NCBI GenBank assembly: GCA_027600665.1
Contig: JADGJL010000381.1
Location: forward strand, 1 to 23,365
From: Irineochytrium annulatum
Taxonomy: Eukaryota; Chytridiomycota; Chytridiomycetes; Chytridiales; Chytridiaceae
Direction of reading: 5' to 3'
Length of the DNA stretch: 23,365 bases
This document shows positions 1 to 11,000 of the stretch, piece by piece. Both the position numbers and the translations under genes were made by a program. Within the stretch, counting starts at the first letter, position 1. Each line of letters starts with the position of its first letter. The notes beneath the pieces were generated by a model that was not told where the DNA came from, did not search any database, and was given only the letters and a program-made list of their open reading frames with translations.

Positions 1-2
1 GT

Positions 3-432
3 GAGGGGGCAACGACGGTGGGGGGTGCGACGGCGAATGATCTGATCACGACGATGACTGGCGCTACGGTAACGCCGACGGGGGTGACGGTGTCGGCGGC
101 GCCGGCCGCGATCGCGGCGGCGGATACGGCAGCGGGGCAGGCGGGGTCGTATGCCTCGGCGGGACGGCAGCCGACATCGAAGGCCGTGGTCATCGGGGTG
201 TCGACGTCGGTTGTCGTCGTCGCCATGGCGCTCACGGCCGCGTTGGTGGTCACGGCGCTTAAGCGGAGGAGGAATGGGGCAAAGAAGGTGAGGCATTAGC
301 CCTTGAATATGTTCGGTCGAATGCTTATACTAAAGTATTTGTTGTTGATTTCAGGCTCAATCTAATTCCGTCGAGAGCGGCCGCACGATCCCACCGGCGT
401 CGTCGTCTACGAACTTCCTCACAGCGGCCTGA
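3..432 (+). CDS. C-terminal part of a single-pass membrane protein (5' end outside window)
   Basis: The frame is open from the window edge (base 3), so the start lies upstream. The visible part is an Ala/Thr/Gly-rich, probably extracellular stalk, then a hydrophobic stretch of about 25 residues (about codons 60-85, Val/Ala/Leu-rich) and a basic stop-transfer KRRR. This is the layout of a type I membrane protein with a short cytoplasmic tail. I model a last intron at 288-354 (67 nt): donor GTGAGG after an AAG codon, a perfect TACTAA branch-point at 328-333 and acceptor TTTCAG. The spliced frame continues from 355 for 25 codons to a TGA at 430-432, adding a Ser/Thr-rich tail. If unspliced, the frame stops at TAG 297-299 after three more residues. 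The family cannot be named from this fragment. Confidence 0.68.
288..354 (+). other. Intron, last intron of the membrane-protein gene
   Basis: Phase 0 intron of 67 nt with donor GTGAGG, branch-point TACTAA at 328-333 and acceptor TTTCAG ending at 354. It contains the in-frame TAG at 297-299, so retention changes the C-terminus. The size matches the other introns in the window. Confidence 0.65.
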
Positions 433-1663
433 TGGGCGACGGAGTGCTCAAAGCCGATTTGTTTTTGTGCGGCTGTATCCGTTCTGCTGTTCTTTAGGTT
501 AAAGTCACTGAAGAGGCACTTCTTTGTCTTTTTTATTCTTTGCAATTATTCTGTTCAGTTTCCTTTTGTTTTGCATGCCGGGAACCTTTCGTGTACCGCC
601 ACCATTGTACTTTCTTTAATTAGGCGCTCACTGATTACCCCGTTCTTTCAATTTACATACGTATTTATGTATCATTATCTATCACTACTGTATGTTGGCG
701 TTTCAGTTGTTATTTACTTCATCATTTGTCAATATAAGACATCTTATTTACGTGGACATTGCATTGTTGCCTGAGTTTAGATTATTTATTGTGTCTTCTC
801 CGTTTTCGTATTGGTCAGGCTATCTCGTCCCGTCGAAAGGACGACTTCGACCACAACACTTGTCGAGCTGTTGAATCCTTTTTTTACCTCTCGACACTGG
901 CCTCCTTCTCTAGAAACTTGTTTTACTCCCCGCCTGAAATGGTGGTGTCGTTTTTCGTACCAAGTGGTTTTGTTTCTTGAGACCTGCCTCGTTGGTTCTG
1001 AACATCCACGTTCTCCTCACAGACATCAGCCATCTATACGTACAGGGTCCGCAAGCTCGCCGCATACGCCGAGCGCCGTTGGTATACATTTGCATCATAA
1101 AGCCGCAGGGTCGTTGCGTGCAAGCATGACGGAACGACGGACGAGTTGGTGATGCGTAACATCGTTTCTGTTATTTATTGACTAAACACCCCCGTTACTT
1201 CGTCAAGGTCCTTTCTCTCTTTACGAGTGCTATGATCAGTAGTAAATCCCACGCGACCTCATCTCGTCCCCCAAGGGTATGGCGCCATCACGCCACGCTG
1301 AGCACACCTCCTCGCTGCGTCCACGAACGCTGCCGCATACGCGTTCCTTCTTCCTACGTGCTGCATCCAGCAGAACTTAAATTACTCCCGCCTGATCTTT
1401 CAGCTTAGCTGTTGTTGCTGGAATGCTAAAAGCTGTGGAATATCACTTTCAGCCCCAACCCTCACGCCGCCCCCGTTACAGTCTTCCTCCGTCCCCACTT
1501 GCGCAGCTGCCGCGATCGGGTGAGAGGAGTCCGTTGCCCCGAGCGGAGGCTTCCATCCGGACGACTCCCCTGCCAGCACGCCGAGCAACCGCTACAAACT
1601 CAGCTGCCTTCTTCCACTGAACTGTATTGGCCATTCCGACCTCCGTCATCGGAAGCTCTTGCC
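433..1663. other. Spacer between the membrane-protein gene and the Crinkler-like gene
   Basis: About 1.2 kb with no supported gene. The first part (to about 1000) is T-rich and fits a 3' UTR and intergenic DNA. The part from about 1250 is C/T-rich and fits a fungal promoter and 5' leader for the gene starting at 1664. Open frames here are short, overlap each other in several frames and carry no domain-like pattern or coding bias. Only weak inverted repeats are visible around 823-852. Confidence 0.6.
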
Positions 1664-3440
1664 ATGCGCCGCCTCACCGGCCTTGTCCTCGGCCAGCGCC
1701 AGGAGTCCGCCTTCATGGTCGTCGTCGACCCGCACGCTCCAATTGACCTTCTGCGGGCCAAGATCGCGGCCCGCATTCTGATAGCAGCGGACGTGTTCCA
1801 CCTGTTCCGCATCAACGACCCATCGCTGAAGCTGTTCGACGCCCGCCTCGACCCGGCCGTCTGGCAGGCCATTGAGCGCGATAGCCTCCAAGAAAGCAGC
1901 AATCCGACCGCAGTGGACGACGCTGGCATCCGACACCTCCTCAACAACGTCCCCTGCACGCTCCTTCCGACCCCGTCGTCCTCCATCGCAACTGCCGCGT
2001 CAGCCGCGACCATCGGCGATTGGTTCGGGTTTGAGACCCAGGACCGTGGTGCCAACTTCCACAAGGTATTTCTTCCTTCCGCAGGATGTAATATATTATG
2101 CTGACAACTGTTCTCCCTGAAAGGTCCACTTCACCATTCTTGTTCCCCAGATTATTACGCCCTCCGTCGTCGTCAGCGCCACCTCGTCGCCTTCCAACGT
2201 CCTCCTCCGTTCTCCTCCGGCGTCGCCCTCAATACAAACATCTCGTCTATCTAGCGACCCTATTGATACCCCCGATGCCAGCACCACATCGACCGAAACG
2301 CCCACCATCCTGCCACCGAGCCCACCAACCTCGGAGGACAATATGTACACGTCCTTCGAGGATCTCAACCTGAACCCACCGAGCCCTTCCACAATCGTCA
2401 CAGACACTTCTCACTCGGCGCGTCTGAGCGCGCTGGCGCGTACGAACTCCCTAGGCTCCACAGCCGTCAACCCCGTCGCACCCACCCTTCCTCCCATCGA
2501 CGTTCTCGACGAGGAGGACGAGGACGAAGACGACAACCCCTCCCCGCGAGCTCCGCTCTTCCCCAACGGTCTCACACCCAGCCGACTCCTCCCTCCCCCC
2601 ATCCGTACCCGCAATCGGAATTCCCTCACGCCCACCGTTGAGTCCTCCATCTATCCGGACGACTCCATCTCCTACATCGACGTCCGCGACTTTATCCTCG
2701 AGCGACGCCGCGCCGCTCAGCAGCAACTCGACCGCAACGGAGACGACCGCGACGACGCCACCATCGTGCCTGCAGCTTCGGGCACGTCCGATGACGACGG
2801 CTCCCCGTGGTGGGCCGATGGCGCGTCCCTCGCCGCGACGCACGACGAGATGTCGGTGCTTGACATGCACGACGACTGCGACTTCACGTACCCGCGCGAA
2901 CCCCTCCTGGACCTCGTGGCGCCACCGCGCACGAGCACGACCACCACCAGCTGGTCTTCGACCACGTCCCCTCCCGCGACGCCAACGACGCCGACCGTGA
3001 CGACGCCCACCGTGACGACGCACCCGTCCCTCCTGCGCAACATCCTGACTCCCCGCGCGCCCCGGGAGCCCCGGGAGCCGCGGAGCCTCCGGTCCCGCAA
3101 GTCGAGCTCGCTCAGCTTCGCGGGGACGGCGTCCATCATCGGCCGGCCGCGCGCCCCCAGCTCGTCGGCGGGGTCGTCGGCGGGATCGCGGTCGTCGGCC
3201 GAGGGTGACGCGCCGCCGGCCATACAGTGGCCCGAGATGCCGCCGGGGCTGCCGATGGAGAGGGTGCGGAGCGCCAAGAGCGGGAAGGCGTCGATGGAGG
3301 GGAGGGCGAGCACGAGTACGAGCGGGGGCAGCTCGAGGGAGGGCACGCTCAAGGGTGGGAGTAAGAAGGGGAGGCAGCCGATCACGATGGAGGAAAAGGC
3401 CGCGATGGAAGCGGCGCTGAGGCTCATTGGGGTCGCATGA
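1664..3440 (+). CDS. Crinkler-like protein: ubiquitin-like N-terminal domain plus disordered Ser/Thr/Pro-rich tail
   Basis: Spliced CDS 1664-2065 joined to 2124-3440 (intron 2066-2123, phase 0), 572 residues. Residues 1-144 resemble the Crinkler (CRN) N-terminal domain. They start with a short MRRL then GLVLGQ, followed by an SAFMVVVD strand, a helix like the DLK region of CRNs (IDLLRAKI), an FRIND strand, and a closing VHFTILVP (135-142) in the place of the conserved iHilVq-P / HVLV element. That last element is rebuilt only by removing the intron, which supports both the splice and the family call. The start is chosen because CRN domains begin a few residues before this strand; no classical signal peptide is visible, as is usual for CRNs. 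The rest (about 145-572) is low complexity: Ser/Thr/Pro-rich, an acidic run at about 263-271, a WWADG at 363-367 and Arg/Ser-rich stretches. I see no nuclease, kinase or other CRN C-terminal effector domain, so it may be a CRN-domain protein with a non-effector tail. Confidence 0.75.
2066..2123 (+). other. Intron of the Crinkler-like gene
   Basis: 58 nt, donor GTATTT after an AAG codon, branch-like TGCTGAC at 2098-2104, acceptor GAAAG at 2123. It carries a stop in the upstream frame (TGA at 2102-2104). Removal joins two frames at phase 0 and gives 73 further open codons before the first Met of exon 2 at 2343. An alternative acceptor (CGCAG at about 2083) does not restore the frame. Confidence 0.8.
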
Positions 3441-4997
3441 GTTTTAGTTGTGGAGTGTAGGGGCGAGAGAAAAGGTGGGGGCGTGTGGATATCCGGGGAT
3501 CTCATTCATAGTGTTCTCCAAGTTTCTTCTTTTCTTGCTCTACGCTTGTTGTATGTACTGATACGTGTGGTGCACTTGCTGGCACAATAAGAAGACATTT
3601 AAATACGGCCTTAATCTGTGGCGAGGGTTCAGCCGGCACAATAATTTGTTGGAACCGGCAATGAAGACCATTTAAGCTTGGCGCATTCATATTGTTTCAG
3701 ATTTTGGCTTGTCACAAGCCGCCATCTTCCAAGCCATCTGAGCCAGTGGAATGAGTTCCCTCCTTGGCCACCCAATGCCAGCACCTCTGTCTACACTCCC
3801 TGCAACGCTCCGCACAACTGAGAAATCTGTTAAAGGTGCCATCCTCTCCCGGTTGATATGCTTGTTCCCGGTCATCGCATTTAACTGGCTTCATTCCGGC
3901 ACCTTGCTGTACAACGACGTTGAAAAACAGCGCCATGAAACAACCTCTTCCTCGGTCTCTTCTTCAGCACACACGAGCCGCAGGCGCTCGTTTCCTGCTT
4001 TGATCGTGTGCCGGACTGCGGGGCCTGCGGGCCCATGTCACGGAGTACTCTGATCTTAAGATGGTCGCGCGGTACGGTAGGGGAGGTACGACGCCAGACA
4101 CGATTTCTTGGTTTATGAGCGCCATCTTGAATGCGACAATGGTTCACGGTGGATGTCAGCGAGGTTTGAGTTGGCGATGTGGCAGGCGTTGGTGCTTCTC
4201 TTGGGATGATATTCGAGAGGTTTACGTGGACCCCACGCAGCAGAGGTAATGATGGTATCATACGAAGTGTAAGTTGAGCGTCGGATGGGGTCACGTAGCA
4301 GCAAAGCAGATTAAACGGTAGATGCCTCTGGGTTTCTTTATTGAATTTTGTTGTTGCTGTATCACTACATGAATACATGTATCGTCAGATACTCAGTAAT
4401 CAAACTTGCTTCGTTGGCCCTGCACATAACGTGCAACGTAACATACTTCAAGTTCACCTTACAGGACCCGGGGTCCACCTCCAGCTCGTCACCAGTCTAG
4501 ATGGTTACCTCCCCCTCCCAGGCACGCGTGGACGCGGTTGAGCGACGTCCCACACGCATGGATGATGGTGCGGTGGCGTGCCATCGGCAATGAGGTCGCG
4601 CCGAGACCGCCGAGACCACGGACGAGGCGACCGATGCGTGCTCGACGTGTATCCCATCCCACCGTCCCAAAGCAAGGTCTTTCCTGCCAATGAATTGCAA
4701 AGCGCGGAGCCCCAAAAATGAACGAACGAACGAACGCTTGGTCGTGCGAGCTACCCACTTTTTCAACATCCGCTCCTGTTTCGGACACTCCCGACCGATT
4801 CCAAAATTCGCTCGCCCTGCAGCAAACTCTTCCCGCTCTTTGCTCTCCGCTCTGTGCTGGGGCATTGATCTCCCTCGTCCGTCGTCCCCCCGTCCATCGT
4901 CCTGAAGCTTTCGCACACCATCATCTGCACCCCCCGAACTGCAACTGTCCGCATCCACCGCCCCTCCCCGCCCCACCCCGCACTCCCTCGACCGACC
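3441..4997. other. Spacer and probable promoter of the giant gene
   Basis: About 1.55 kb with no supported gene. The left end is the 3' UTR of the Crinkler-like gene. Near 3581-3675 the words GGCACAATAA and GAAGAC(C)ATTTAA occur twice in the same order, a degenerate duplication. A (GAAC)4 microsatellite lies at 4720-4735. From about 4850 to 4997 the plus strand is strongly pyrimidine-rich, typical of a fungal core promoter/5' leader, and runs into the ATG at 4998. Open frames on both strands here (up to about 165 codons, minus strand 3881-4378) have no recognisable domain or coding bias. Confidence 0.6.
4720..4735. repeat. (GAAC)4 microsatellite
   Basis: Four perfect GAAC units about 260 nt upstream of the start codon of the giant gene. 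No function is evident. Confidence 0.8.
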
Positions 4998-5075
4998 ATG
5001 AGGACAACGTTTGTTGTCGGGTCGCTCTTGGGCGTCGTATTCTCCGCCGCGGGGCCAACAGCGGTCGCGGCGCAA
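4998..5075 (+). other. Signal peptide of the giant protein
   Basis: Residues 1-26: a short basic start (MR), a Val/Leu/Phe/Gly core and an Ala-rich c-region with an AVAA-type cleavage site just before QQ. It is followed within 10 residues by the first module cysteine (5103). This implies entry into the secretory pathway, where the disulfides would form. Confidence 0.85.
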
Positions 5076-8000
5076 CAGGCGGCCGCGACCGTCGCCGCGT
5101 CCTGCAGTGGGGTGCCTGATGGCCATATCGTTTGCACGTCCGGGACCGCATTTCAGACGTGCTTGGGCGGAGGTACGGTGTTCGGCGCTTTCTCTTTATT
5201 TTATCCTCCCTTCTCGAGGTCAGCAACCGATTAACATACTTCGTGGACAGCGCTCGTTCCGGGGACCCAGACTTGCCAAACGGGACTGCGGTGCTGCACT
5301 TCCGCCAACGCTTGCATAGCAGCTGACGCGAATTGCCCGTCGCCCCCTGCTCCTTCCCCCGCACCCTCACCATCGTCTACGCCGCCATCATCCTCCCCTT
5401 CTCCCGCCGCCAGCCCGTCACCTGCCCCCGTCGTCGCCCCGTCGTCCCCTGCCGCCGCTGCTAAGGCACCGAGTTGCTCCGGAGTTCCTGACGGACATAT
5501 CGTGTGCACGGCGCCGAGCACTTTTCAAACTTGCTTAAACGGAGGTACGTTGTTTCCTTTTTTTCCCCTTCTCTGGGTATTCCTTCCCAAATTAGCTTTA
5601 CTGACGTTTAAATATCGCACAGCTTTGGTACCAGGCACTCAGAACTGCCAAGCGGGACTGGTTTGCTGTACCTCCTCCAACTCATGCCAGCTGCCGTCTG
5701 CCACCTGCGCCTCCGGCACGGTCGCCGCCGGTGGATCGCCGGCTGCTTCGCCCGTTGTCGCATCCCCTGGGGCCACCGGCGGCGCGTCGTGCAACGGCGT
5801 GCCCAACGGCCACATTGTTTGTACGTCGGCAACGGCCTTCCAAACGTGTCTTAACGGAGGTGCGGTTTTTCTTTCACTTCCTTTCGGGGCTATTTATGTT
5901 TGTAAACAACTTCCACTGATCCTTGTTCAAAATAGCCATGGTACCCGGCACTCAAAGTTGCCAGGCTGGGCTTCAGTGTTGCACATCTTCCAACTCATGC
6001 ATAGCTTCCGGGTCGACGTGCGCGAGCGGTATCCTTACGACGACTGTCTCTGCGGCGCCTGTTTATGTCACGCCTTATGGACCGGCAACGGGCTTTATCG
6101 CGCTGACGTCGGGTAACCTTTGCTCGGGCATTGCGGACGGGAAGATTGCCTGCTTGTCGGACACGACGTTCAATATCTGCCAGGGCGGTGGTACGTTTTA
6201 ACCTTACATTTACTTTTTTCCACGTCTAAATTCAAACGTGTCCTCTTCACAGTTTTCGCTCAAGCCGCCCCTCAAAGATGTGTTGCTGGTCTTCAGTGCT
6301 GCACCGCAACCGACCGCTGCGAGTGGCCCGGTCAGTGCGGGACATACCAGTACGCGACGAACCTCTGCAATGGCATCACGGACAACCACATCGCCTGCAC
6401 GAGCGCCACGACCTTCAACATCTGTGCCGGCGGAGTCTTCGCCCGGGCCGCCGACCAGACCTGCCAGGCCGGCTTGCAGTGCTGCACCGCGACGAACTCG
6501 TGCGTCCGGCCCGGCGAGTGCCCCTCTGGTGCCTACACGCCCTTTGTCACGCCCACCGTCACGGTCCTGCCCGTCGCCCAGAACGCGTACGTCTGCGCGA
6601 ACCCGACCACCGTCGCCCCCGTTCTGGTCACGTCGACGTCGAACCCGTACCCGGGAACTTGCATTGGAATCGCGGATGGTCATATTTCCTGCACGAGCGA
6701 CACTTCGTTCAACGTGTGCTTGGGCGGAGGTATGTATTACTTCCTCGTTTTACATTTTTTGATATGTGGGAATGGCTAACCTTTTTCTCGGTTACTTAGT
6801 TTTCGCGTCTGCCCAGCTTCAGAAGTGCCCGGCCGGCACCGTTTGCTGCACATCTCAGAACGCTTGCGTTTACCCCGGTAACTGCGCGACTATGACGTAT
6901 TCGTACACGATCCCTGCCTACACGCCTACCTGCACGCCCTCGCCGATCGCGTCGGCCACGATCGTCACCGTTACGCTCGCGCCCACGACCGTCATCACGG
7001 CGAACGTCGTCACCGTCACGCTCTCCGGTGCCGCCGCCCTCGTCCCCGTCGCCACCGTGTACCAACCCCCGCCGTCAGCTTGCTACGCGATCCCGGACGG
7101 TCACATCTCCTGTTTGTCGGCTACCACGTTCAACATATGCCAGCGGGGTGTGTTTGCACAGGCCGCGCCGCAGAGCTGTCCGGCGGGCCTGATCTGCTGT
7201 TCCGCGAGCAACTCGTGCCAATGGCCTGGTACTTGCAATGTCGTTACCGGAAACTACTGCGCGAACATCCCGGACGGGCACATTTCTTGCACCAGCAGCA
7301 CGACCTTCAACATTTGCACGGGTGGAGGTTGGTTTCACCATCCTATATGCTCGCGAATTCGATGCTAAAACTTTTTCCTGCAGTCTTTGCCTCCGCGCTC
7401 GACCAGGTCTGCCAGCCTGGGCTCCAGTGCTGTACCGCGACGAACTCTTGCGTCTACCCCGGCCAGTGCCCGTCGCCTTTCACTGCTGTCGTCCCGACCG
7501 CCACCCCTGTCGTGGTCGCCCCGGTTGTAGGCTTGCCCACGGTCGTCGTTGTCACACCCTCGCCTATCGTCACGTCGCTCTCGCCTTACCCAAACTCATG
7601 CGTGGGTATTCCGAACGGAAACCTGGCTTGCAGGAACGCGACAAACTTCCAATACTGCATTAACGGAGGTGCGTTATTTTTTCTTCTTTAGTGACGCATG
7701 GCGGATTCATTGACCGATTTTTCCAGCTTATGTCCTTGCGAACGACGTCGTGTGCCCGGTCGGTACTACCTGCTGCACCTCGGCGAACGCTTGTGTCTGG
7801 CCCGGTTCTTGCCCTGCCGTTCTCTACACCGTCACGCCCTCGCCCGTCCTCGCGACCACTTACGTGGTCCAGCCGACCAACATCCCCGTAGTTACGGCCG
7901 TATATACTCCGGCGCCCAACATCTGCAACGGTGTTAAGGACGGAAATATCGCCTGTTTGAGCGCGACCACGTTCGAGACCTGCCAGAACAACGTCCTTTC

Positions 8001-11000
8001 GACGGCTGCGGTGCAGAACTGTCCGGCCGGTCTCTACTGTTGTGCTGCAACGAACAGATGTGATTACCCTGGTAATTGCCCCGTCGTGAGGAACAACTAC
8101 TGCGCGGGTGTCGCGAACGGAAACATTGCTTGCACGGGTCCCACCACGTTCAACATTTGCGCTGGAGGAGGTTTGTAGTTTTGGTTTAGTCGCAATCGAG
8201 AGCATTGCATTGACCCTTACCTTGCTTTTTTTAGTTTTTGCCACACAGGTTGATTGGTCTTGTACTGCCGGCACCGTCTGCTGCGCTGCCACGAGCTCCT
8301 GCGTTTACCCTGGGATGTGCCCGTCCGCTGCCAACTACATCCCGGCGCCTGCCTTCACCTACCCCATCGTGTACCAGGTTCCGGCGATGGTCACGGCGTT
8401 CCCGCCGGCTCTCGTCGTCGCGACCCTGAACCCGTACCCAAACAACTGTTTCGGTATTCCGGATGGACATGCGGCTTGCAAGAACGCGACGAACTTCAAC
8501 ATCTGCCAGGGTGGTGGTGAGTAACTTTTATACAATTGGACGATGGTATATGGAAACTCATATCGATTTTAGTTTACGCCCAGGCGGCTGACCAGGTCTG
8601 CCCTCTCGGTCTGCAGTGCTGCACGTACCTGAACGAATGCGTCTACCCCGGCCAGTGCCCGATCGGGACCTACACCGTCACCCAGGCGGTGGCTACCGCC
8701 ACTATCTCGACCGTCGCTGTCCTGCCGACTGTCTACCAGGCCCCGAACTTGGCCTGCACGGGAATGCCGTCAAACTCGATTGTCTGCCTGTCGCAAACGA
8801 CCTTCAACATCTGCAATAACGGTTTCCTCGCCGCCGCGAACGCTCAGACCTGCGCGCCCGGAACTGTCTGCTGCCAGGCTACCAATAGGTGCGACTGGGC
8901 CTATAACTGCCCGTACGCGTACGCCCCGTCGACCTCGTCGTGCGCCAATATCCCTGACAACCACATCTCGTGTCTGACGTCAACCTCGTTTAACATCTGT
9001 CTGGGCGGTGTCTTCGCTAACGCGGCGGCTCAATACTGTCCATCTGGGACGGTTTGTTGCGCGAGCAGCAACCGTTGCGATTGGCCGTCGAACTGCGGTG
9101 TCGTTGCCGGCAACCTCTGCGCCAACATCCCGGACGGTCACATCTCCTGCACGGGCTCGACTACTTTCAACATCTGCACGGGGGGTGTCTTCGCTCATGC
9201 CGTTGACCAGACTTGTGTGCCTGGTACGGTTTGCTGCACGGCGCTCAACCAATGTGTCTACCCCGGTCAATGCACCTACGGCGCCTACAACACTTACGTC
9301 CCGCCTGTCCTCGTTCTCCCGCCCGCCCCATCGTACGTTACGTTCCCCGTCGTCACCGCCACGTTCAACCCGTTCCCGAACGCTTGCGCCGGTATCAGCG
9401 ACGGCCACATCGCCTGCAGGAACAGCACGAACTTCAATATCTGCCAGGGTGGTCAGTACGTCATTGCGAACGATCAGGTGTGCCAGCCCGGTCTCGTCTG
9501 CTGCACATCCTCAAATGCATGTGTCGCTCAAGGGCAATGTCCCGCCGTTACGTATTATGTCACCCCGCCGCCGATTATTCCCTTCACCCCGGTCACTATC
9601 TATGTTACGCCGTTTGTGGGCTCGACTCCGTCTGTCACCCCGACCATTACGCCGAGCGTGGCGCCCATTCTGGCCAACCTGTCGCCTTGCCAATCGACAC
9701 TTAACAACCAGATTGCATGCGCTAACTCGACGTCGTTCTGGGTCTGCTTGGGAGGTGCTCCCGCTAGCGGTATCAACGCTCTGCAGAGTTGCCAGTCGGG
9801 TACTGTCTGCTGCGCCGCGACAAATAAGTGCGACTGGCCCGGTAACTGCCCTGCCGTCTATGGGAACCTCTGTTACAATGTGCCCAACGGCGGTGCTGCG
9901 TGCACGGGCCAAACGACGTACAACATTTGTGTCGGCGGCGTGTTCCAAAACGGCATCGACTCCTCTTGTCTCCCCGGTTTTGTGTGTTGCCCTGCCCTAA
10001 GGCAATGTGTTCTGCCCGCTCAGTGCTTCGCCTCGTTGCAGTCGGCGACGCCTACCCCGACTCCAACTGTGACGTCATACGTTTTCCAGACCTCGACGGT
10101 CATTCTCACCACTGCGACGCCGAACCCGTACCCGAACTCCTGCTTGGGTATTCCGAACGGTCAGATCTCGTGCAGGAACGCAACCAACTACGGCTTCTGC
10201 GAAGGCGGACAGTACATTAACGCGGTGGACTCGGTTTGTCCCTCGGGTACCACTTGCTGCACTGCTGCAGACTCTTGCCTGCCGACCGGCAAGTGCCAGA
10301 CTTTCGGCTATGTCTACGCCTCAACGTCGTACTTCTACACCACTATCCCAGTCACGACCGCCGTCCCGACCGTTACGGTTGCACCGCTTATCACGTACAC
10401 GCCGAACCCGTACATCGCCTGCAATGGCATTCCGAACGGACACATTACGTGCTACAATGCGACATCGTTCAACATTTGCCAGAATGGCCTTGTCGCCCAG
10501 GCTGCGCTCCAGAGCTGCCCGGCTGGTACTGTGTGCTGCACGGCGACAAACAGGTGTGACTGGCCCGGAAGCTGCCCCGTTGTCCAGACGAACCAATGCT
10601 ACAACGTTCCTAACGGCCAGATCTCTTGCACTGGCCCCTCGACGTTCAATATCTGTACCGGCGGCGTTTTCGCCTACTCGATGGACCAATCCTGCCAGCC
10701 TGGTCTTCAGTGCTGCGGTGCGACGAATTCGTGTGTCTACCCCGGAACCTGCCCAACAACCAATGGCGTCTCGGCGTTCTTTGTGCAACCGCGTCTGAAG
10801 AAGCGCCAGGTCTTCGTCTACCCCGGCGTCTCGACGGTCTATTACTACCTGCCCCAGGTGACAAACAACGTCGTCCCGTACACGATTCTTGCCGGTCTTC
10901 CCGTCATCGCTACCATTAACCCGTACCCGAACGCATGCACCGGTATCCCTGACGGCCACATCGCGTGCAAGAACTCGACCAACTTCAACATTTGCCAAGG

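Noticed and set aside
823..852. Small inverted repeats (TCGTCC/GGACGA and GTCGAA/TTCGAC) as a structured RNA or terminator
   Set aside because: The arms are only 6 bp and overlap each other; this is expected by chance in a kilobase-scale spacer.
1499..1663. In-frame upstream extension of the Crinkler-like gene
   Set aside because: The upstream 55 codons are Arg/Pro/Ser-rich leader-like sequence. CRN domains start only a few residues before the first strand, so the ATG at 1664 fits better.
2451..3505. Minus-strand open frames of 190 and 262 codons over the Crinkler-like gene
   Set aside because: They are antisense shadows of a GC-rich low-complexity exon; the plus-strand frame splices onto a recognisable N-terminal domain.
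3881..4378. Minus-strand open frame of 165 codons
   Set aside because: It has no domain-like pattern, no splice or coding bias and sits in a spacer. It may be chance; not reported as a gene.
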